Below are positions 49,287 to 54,948 of a stretch of DNA of 54,948 bases, in pieces (position 1 is the first letter of the stretch; the number at the start of each line of letters is the position of its first letter). The notes beneath the pieces were generated by a model. That model worked only from the letters and a program-made list of their open reading frames with translations. It made no database searches and was not told the DNA's origin. Source of the DNA: Acinetobacter schindleri CIP 107287 (GTDB lineage: Bacteria; Pseudomonadota; Gammaproteobacteria; Pseudomonadales; Moraxellaceae); contig NZ_KB849587.1 of NCBI RefSeq assembly GCF_000368625.1, positions 1-54,948 of the forward strand. The letters are read 5' to 3'. The position numbers and the translations under genes are program-made.

Positions 49287-50414
49287 TTAAACTGCTGTAA
49301 TCGTACCGAGCACACGATAGCCTGAAGCCCCGGTCACAGCTGGCAGATTGCCACTCAGCTGATTCATAAAGCGCATCGCCAGCCAGGCAAAGGCAGTGCC
49401 TTCGACCCATGTTGGATTTAAGCCTAAATCAGCTGTGGTTTGCACACTCCAGTGATGTTTACGCAAACGCCAGCGCAGCTGTTCCAGTAGATGTGAATTA
49501 TAAGCACCACCTCCACAAACATAGACTTCACCTGTATCCAGACCAGAGCGATAAATCGCTTTTTTAATGGCACGTGTGGTGAGCTTCATGAGCGTCGCCT
49601 GAACATTTTCTGGAGTATCTTCCAGCTCATCATATTCTAGACTGCTGCGCCAGTCGGCAATCTGTTCATCCAGCCATTCTAGGTTAAAGTCTTCACGGCC
49701 GGTACTTTTTGGGGGTTCTTTGGAGAAAAATGCATGTTCCTGTAAACGATCTAATAGGCTACGGATGGGTGTACCATAGGCTGCCCAGTTGCCATTTTCA
49801 TCAAAAGGCTGGCCGGTATAACGCTCACACCAGGCATCCATCAGAATATTGGCTGGACCGGTATCAAAGCCATAGACTTGATCTGGCTGACCGGCAGGTA
49901 GAATACTGACATTGGCAATACCACCCAGGTTTAGAATCACCCGGTGAATACTGTCATGCTGAAAAATATCCTGATGGAAAGCCGGAACTAGCGGTGCACC
50001 TTGGCCACCAGCTGCCAGGTCACGGCGACGGAAATCGGAAATCACTGGAATCTGGGTAATTTCAGTAATAATGTTTGGATCACCGATCTGCAGGGTAAAA
50101 CCATGTTCAGGACGGTGGCGAATAGTTTGTCCATGTGAGCCAATGGCTTTGATTTGTGTGCGATCCAGCTTATTTTTTTCTATCAGCGCATTAATACCAT
50201 GACCAATCATCTGTGCCAGCGCAACATCTGCTTTACCCATGCGGTCAATTTCATTATCGCCTGGTAGTGTGAGCGCCATCAATTCATCACGAAGATCATG
50301 ATCAAAAGGTAGGGTGAGGGTGGCATGAAGCTGGAGTGGATCAAAAGAAGCAGCAACAATATCGACACCATCCATGCTTGTGCCGGTCATTACCCCAATA
50401 TAGATCGCTGTCAT
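49287..50414 (-). CDS. anmK: Anhydro-N-acetylmuramic acid kinase
   Basis: A 375-residue sugar kinase that opens and phosphorylates 1,6-anhydro-MurNAc in murein recycling. The ATP phosphate motif GVMTGTSMDGVDI is at the N-terminus, GSHGQTIRH in the middle, and NLGGIANVS and GFDTGPANILMDAW further on. The C-terminal VCGGGAYN motif is intact. The start at 50414 is chosen because the product then begins right at the family N-terminus. It is divergent from tyrS. Confidence 0.96.
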   Translation of the reverse strand: MTAIYIGVMTGTSMDGVDIVAASFDPLQLHATLTLPFDHDLRDELMALTLPGDNEIDRMGKADVALAQMIGHGINALIEKNKLDRTQIKAIGSHGQTIRHRPEHGFTLQIGDPNIITEITQIPVISDFRRRDLAAGGQGAPLVPAFHQDIFQHDSIHRVILNLGGIANVSILPAGQPDQVYGFDTGPANILMDAWCERYTGQPFDENGNWAAYGTPIRSLLDRLQEHAFFSKEPPKSTGREDFNLEWLDEQIADWRSSLEYDELEDTPENVQATLMKLTTRAIKKAIYRSGLDTGEVYVCGGGAYNSHLLEQLRWRLRKHHWSVQTTADLGLNPTWVEGTAFAWLAMRFMNQLSGNLPAVTGASGYRVLGTITAV

Positions 50415-50495
50415 GGTTATTCTTAAGCCTGCAATATGCTGAAAAAGTGTTAGTATATCGCACAAATTGAATAACTGATGTATTTGGGTTTTGTG

Positions 50496-51710
50496 ATGTC
50501 AAATTTCCTGCCGGCTGAAGAACAACTTGCCCTCATCCAACGAGGCACACACGAAATTATTTCTGAAGAAGATCTTCTAAAGAAATTAAAGCAGAATCGT
50601 CCACTAAAAATTAAAGCGGGTTTTGACCCCACTGCACCTGACTTGCACTTAGGTCATACTGTACTGATCAATAAGCTAAAAGTGTTCCAAGACCTGGGCC
50701 ACGAAGTTTTCTTCCTGATTGGTGACTATACTGCGATGATCGGTGATCCAACCGGCAAAAGTGCAACACGTCCACCATTATCGCGAGAGCAAGTTTTAGA
50801 AAACGCTAAAACTTATCAAGAACAAGTATTTAAAATTCTTGATCCAAACAAAACCAAAGTGGTGTTTAACTCGGAATGGTTTGCACAAAAAACTGCTGCT
50901 GATCTGATTCAACTGGCATCACAGCAAACTGTTGCCCGTATGCTTGAGCGTGATGACTTCACAAAACGTTATAACAATCAGCAACCGATTGCGATTCATG
51001 AATTCCTGTATCCATTGGTACAAGGTTATGATTCAGTAGCACTAGAAGCGGACGTAGAGCTGGGTGGCACAGACCAGACCTTTAACCTGTTAATGGGTCG
51101 TACCCTTCAAGGTCGTTATGACCAGGAAGCACAAGTCTGTATTACAGTACCAATTCTTGAAGGTTTAGATGGCGTTAATAAAATGTCTAAATCTTTAGGT
51201 AACTATATTGGCGTATTTGATGCGCCAGGTGCGATGTACCAGAAAGTACTGTCAATGCCGGATTCACTGATCGAACGTTATTTCGATTTGCTTAGCTTCA
51301 AATCTGTAGAGGAAATTCAGGTATTGCTGAAAGAGATTGAAGAAGGTCGTAATCCACAGGAAGTGAAACGCATTCTTGCACTGGAACTGGTTGAACGTTT
51401 CCATGGAAGTGAGGCTGCTGCGCATGCACATAAAGGCGCGGGTAATATCATTACTGAGGGTGAACTTCCTGAAGGCACACCGGAAGTAACCATTTCATTA
51501 AGCGAGTTCGGTGGTGAAATCTTTATTACTTCAATCCTGCGTGAAGCGGGTCTGACTAAAAACTCGGCACAAGCCAAAGATGCGCTGGGTCGTGGTGCAG
51601 TAAAAGTAGACTGGCAACCAGTTGATACGTCTTTTTCTGTGAAAGAAAACGTGACTTTGATTGTTCAGGCGAGCAAAAAAGCGATTGCAAAAGTGACCTT
51701 TGTTGATTAA
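50496..51710 (+). CDS. tyrS: Tyrosyl-tRNA synthetase
   Basis: A 404-residue class I synthetase charging tRNA-Tyr. The HIGH-type signature is HLGH (51-54) in [15 protein letters not shown]. The tyrosine-binding region has [28 protein letters not shown] is at about 230. A C-terminal S4-like domain ends the protein. This is the TyrRS-Z (TyrS2-like) length class, without the usual long C-terminal domain of E. coli TyrS, as in other Acinetobacter. ATG 50496 is preferred; an in-frame ATG six codons upstream exists. The ribosome binding site is weak. Confidence 0.95.
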   Translation: MSNFLPAEEQLALIQRGTHEIISEEDLLKKLKQNRPLKIKAGFDPTAPDLHLGHTVLINKLKVFQDLGHEVFFLIGDYTAMIGDPTGKSATRPPLSREQVLENAKTYQEQVFKILDPNKTKVVFNSEWFAQKTAADLIQLASQQTVARMLERDDFTKRYNNQQPIAIHEFLYPLVQGYDSVALEADVELGGTDQTFNLLMGRTLQGRYDQEAQVCITVPILEGLDGVNKMSKSLGNYIGVFDAPGAMYQKVLSMPDSLIERYFDLLSFKSVEEIQVLLKEIEEGRNPQEVKRILALELVERFHGSEAAAHAHKGAGNIITEGELPEGTPEVTISLSEFGGEIFITSILREAGLTKNSAQAKDALGRGAVKVDWQPVDTSFSVKENVTLIVQASKKAIAKVTFVD

Positions 51711-51733
51711 GACACTTTCTAAGTTATTGAATT

Positions 51734-51761
51734 AAAAGCAGGCTTCGGCCTGCTTTTTTTT
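51734..51761 (+). terminator. Intrinsic terminator of tyrS
   Basis: GCAGGC-TTCG-GCCTGC followed by eight T, 24 bases after the stop codon. Confidence 0.92.
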
Positions 51762-51830
51762 ATATGACTCTATATTCAAAAATCAAATAAGCAAATTCAA
51801 AAAAAACCTTATAAAAACAAGAGTTAAATT

Positions 51831-51859
51831 TTGCCGAATCCCTTGCGTTTCCCTATTAT
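51831..51859 (+). promoter_or_regulatory. Promoter of a candidate small RNA
   Basis: TTGCCG, a 17-base spacer and TATTAT. It is downstream of the tyrS terminator, with no protein gene before the next terminator. Confidence 0.5.
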
Positions 51860-51865
51860 TATGTA

Positions 51866-51969
51866 TAAGATTTATTCATCTAGAGAATTCGCTTTAAGCA
51901 CATCTAGAGGGTAGTGGTAATAATAAATAACTCCACAACTTATAGTCTCTTCCCCAAGAGACTTTTTTT
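51866..51969 (+). ncRNA. Candidate small RNA between tyrS and the next gene
   Basis: About 100 bases between a sigma-70-like promoter (51831-51859) and a clean terminator, AGTCTCTT-CCCC-AAGAGACT plus seven T. Inside, CATCTAGAG occurs twice 24 bases apart. Because TCTAGA is self-complementary, the two copies can also pair. No start codon with a ribosome binding site is seen. The 5' end is inferred from the promoter. Confidence 0.45.
51944..51969 (+). terminator. Intrinsic terminator not attached to a known gene
   Basis: Perfect 8-bp stem AGTCTCTT / AAGAGACT with loop CCCC, then seven T. Confidence 0.8.
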
Positions 51970-52043
51970 AAGATACTGAAGCAAATAACTATAATAATGA
52001 CATACTGGATCGGGTAAAGATTCAATTCCGAGGGAGAGATTTT

Positions 52044-52065
52044 GGGAGAGATCTCTTCCTTTTTT
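52044..52065 (+). terminator. Second intrinsic terminator in the tyrS downstream gap
   Basis: GGGAGA-GATC-TCTTCC with one G-T pair and six T. A TATAAT about 45 bases upstream could start a very short transcript. Confidence 0.6.
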
Positions 52066-52238
52066 ATTTGAAAAACTCCACTTTTCCTTTCTATATTATC
52101 TTTTAAAAATCAAATTTTTTATTTGCTTTAAATCCACTACAGATCGCCGGATAGATACTGACATCCAGAAAGTTATCAGTATGCTGATCACATCAGGTCT
52201 CAAAGAAGATCTAGAAATTTAAAATAAGAGGGTAAGCA

Positions 52239-52538
52239 GTGTTTATGTATCACTATCGGACTCAGGATATTTTTGATCAGGAAATTGATTTTATTTTACG
52301 TTTTCTATTTGAATACGATACGCCTGAGCAGAAACAGAAATCTTTTAAACAGGCATATACTTTATTACAGCAACTCGATCTCGCATCACACTATCTTCTC
52401 TTTTCCTTAGTCAAAGAGCGGTTACCTCGTCGGGCTAAATTGTTATTTGCTGCTGAGGACTATAAAGGTAAGAAAGAAGTGATTGAAGAAGTCATGCATC
52501 ACTGGGTGGGACATAAGTATCGCCAATACGTAGCTTAG
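52239..52538 (+). CDS. Small protein of unknown function
   Basis: A 99-residue soluble protein, helical in appearance, with aromatic residues near the N-terminus (MYHYRTQDIFDQEIDFILRF) and a basic middle (VKERLPRRAKLLF). The start is taken as GTG 52239 after AGAGGGTAAG; ATG 52245 is the alternative. No signal peptide and no known motif. It stands alone between the tyrS gap and the right rRNA operon. Confidence 0.65.
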   Translation: MFMYHYRTQDIFDQEIDFILRFLFEYDTPEQKQKSFKQAYTLLQQLDLASHYLLFSLVKERLPRRAKLLFAAEDYKGKKEVIEEVMHHWVGHKYRQYVA

Positions 52539-52977
52539 CTATCTTAATATTCTCTTTGGCTTTATATAGATATTAAAAGTCAGGTTTCGTAACTTATATA
52601 AAGCTGAATACGGCTGATTCGACTATTTTGACTTTTTAAAACTTGGGATTAGAAAAAGAAGTCGCTATGAAAGCAGCAAACTGACTTTCCTGATAGCACC
52701 TATATCTATTAGTCGGATAGAAAATAACAAAATATGTAAGCTGATATAAGCAAGTTTTGAAAAATTCTGAATACAGAGTTGAAATTTCACAGTCTTATTA
52801 AGATTTAGTAATTTTTTGAGAGCTATTAAGTCTTAATGAAAATAACCGTTTTAAAATGAATTGCACTGAATACAGGTTTTATTTCAAAAAAATGGTTAAA
52901 TTTTAGATAAAAAAGCGATTTTTTAGTGATTTTCGTAGAAAAAAGATACATACGTGAAAAATATAGTGAATTGGGGG
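52539..52977. other. AT-rich gap upstream of right rrn promoter, no gene seen
   Basis: About 440 bases of AT-rich DNA. The last 60 bases before the promoter are rich in A and T runs and may act as an upstream element for RNA polymerase. No other feature is supported. Confidence 0.5.
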
Positions 52978-53005
52978 TTGCAATGATTCTGAAATCCTCT
53001 AGAAT
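52978..53005 (+). promoter_or_regulatory. rRNA operon promoter (right copy)
   Basis: TTGCAA, a 16-base spacer and TAGAAT. Same spacing as the left operon promoter, but the -35, spacer and -10 sequences differ. Confidence 0.7.
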
Positions 53006-53273
53006 GCACCCATACCGACGAGATACACGGTGATGAACGAAGCGAGACGCTGAGTTATCCGGTGTTTTGAGTCCAGCTTCTGGCACTGACGAGGTGTTAG
53101 AAAGATCATTAAGAGATTATGAAGAACAACTTGTGTGGATTTTTACTGGTTGATTGATCGAAATTATTTTCATTGATTAATGGTAGAAATTACTCGAAGT
53201 TTATTTGAGAAATTGATGTCAGAAAATTGATGAGCCAAGATTTGGTGTTTTGAATAAAGCACTATTGATTTTA
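53006..53273 (+). other. rRNA leader (right rrn operon)
   Basis: Nearly identical to the left leader. The 5' arm of the 16S processing stem is at 53119-53141 and pairs with 54834-54857 with a single bulged base. Confidence 0.75.
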
Positions 53274-54810
<1,537 letters not shown>

Positions 54811-54871
54811 ACGAAAGATTGACGATCGGTAAGAATCCACAACAAGTTGTTCTTCATGACGATGTATCTGA
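54811..54871 (+). other. 16S to tRNA-Ile spacer (right rrn operon) with processing-stem arm
   Basis: A 61-base spacer. The arm at 54834-54857 is complementary to the leader arm at 53119-53141. It differs from the left spacer at two positions (GACGATCGG here, GATGATTGG on the left). Confidence 0.75.

Positions 54872-54948
<77 letters not shown>

Larger units (their letters stand above)
51711..52238. other. Gap after tyrS with two further terminators and possible small RNAs
   Basis: No protein gene is supported. After the tyrS terminator there is a promoter-like element (51831-51859), a 9-bp direct repeat CATCTAGAG (51877 and 51901), a terminator (51944-51969), a TATAAT at about 51993, and another terminator (52044-52065). 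Confidence 0.6.

Overview
This window is the chromosomal replication-origin region of an Acinetobacter-type gammaproteobacterium. The evidence is the 16S rRNA, the gene order gyrB-recF-dnaN-dnaA / rpmH-rnpA-yidD-yidC-mnmE, a BlsA-like BLUF photoreceptor, and an intrinsic class D beta-lactamase that resembles the OXA-134 family known from the A. lwoffii / A. schindleri side of the genus. The exact species cannot be fixed from the sequence alone.

Layout: two 16S-ITS-tRNA-Ile segments lie at the window ends in inverted orientation, both transcribed outward, and oriC (dnaA-rpmH gap, about 26.7-27.3 kb) lies almost exactly midway. Left arm, 2-18 kb: a secreted cyclophilin, an acetoacetate-decarboxylase-like protein, an esterase, a charged lipoprotein, an AT-rich gap holding a candidate small RNA, grpE and dnaK with heat-shock-type promoters, the OXA beta-lactamase, a matrixin-like metalloprotease, erpA, three tandem paralogues of a periplasmic solute-binding-like protein, and a YheS-type ABC-F ATPase. 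Then come a zinc alcohol dehydrogenase, an NTF2-like protein and the replication block gyrB, recF, dnaN, dnaA.

Right arm: the rpmH-rnpA-yidD-yidC run (ribosome, RNase P, membrane insertion), mnmE, an MFS pump, a divergent RcnR-type regulator / DmeF-type metal exporter pair with a clear operator, dsbC, a GlsB-type membrane protein, hpt and guaD (purine salvage), a TerC protein with a structured leader, sotB, two small GNAT proteins, a BLUF protein, a zinc dehydrogenase broken by an amber codon, mpl, a DUF486 protein, purE-purK, an MltB-type transglycosylase, anmK, tyrS and a small unknown protein.

Beyond the genes, the window has several layers of origin-linked DNA signals. There are seven perfect DnaA boxes in oriC and two further DnaA-box clusters, at 19.6-19.8 kb and 47.7-47.9 kb. 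The latter is embedded in a dense array of GAATTTAAA / AAATTTAAATTT words that also occur in oriC. There are also three parS-like ParB sites, at 3.45, 23.6 and 34.1 kb, one of them inside recF. The two 16S copies differ at 12 or more positions, including compensatory helix changes, and their promoters differ. I see no insertion sequence, prophage, CRISPR array or integron.
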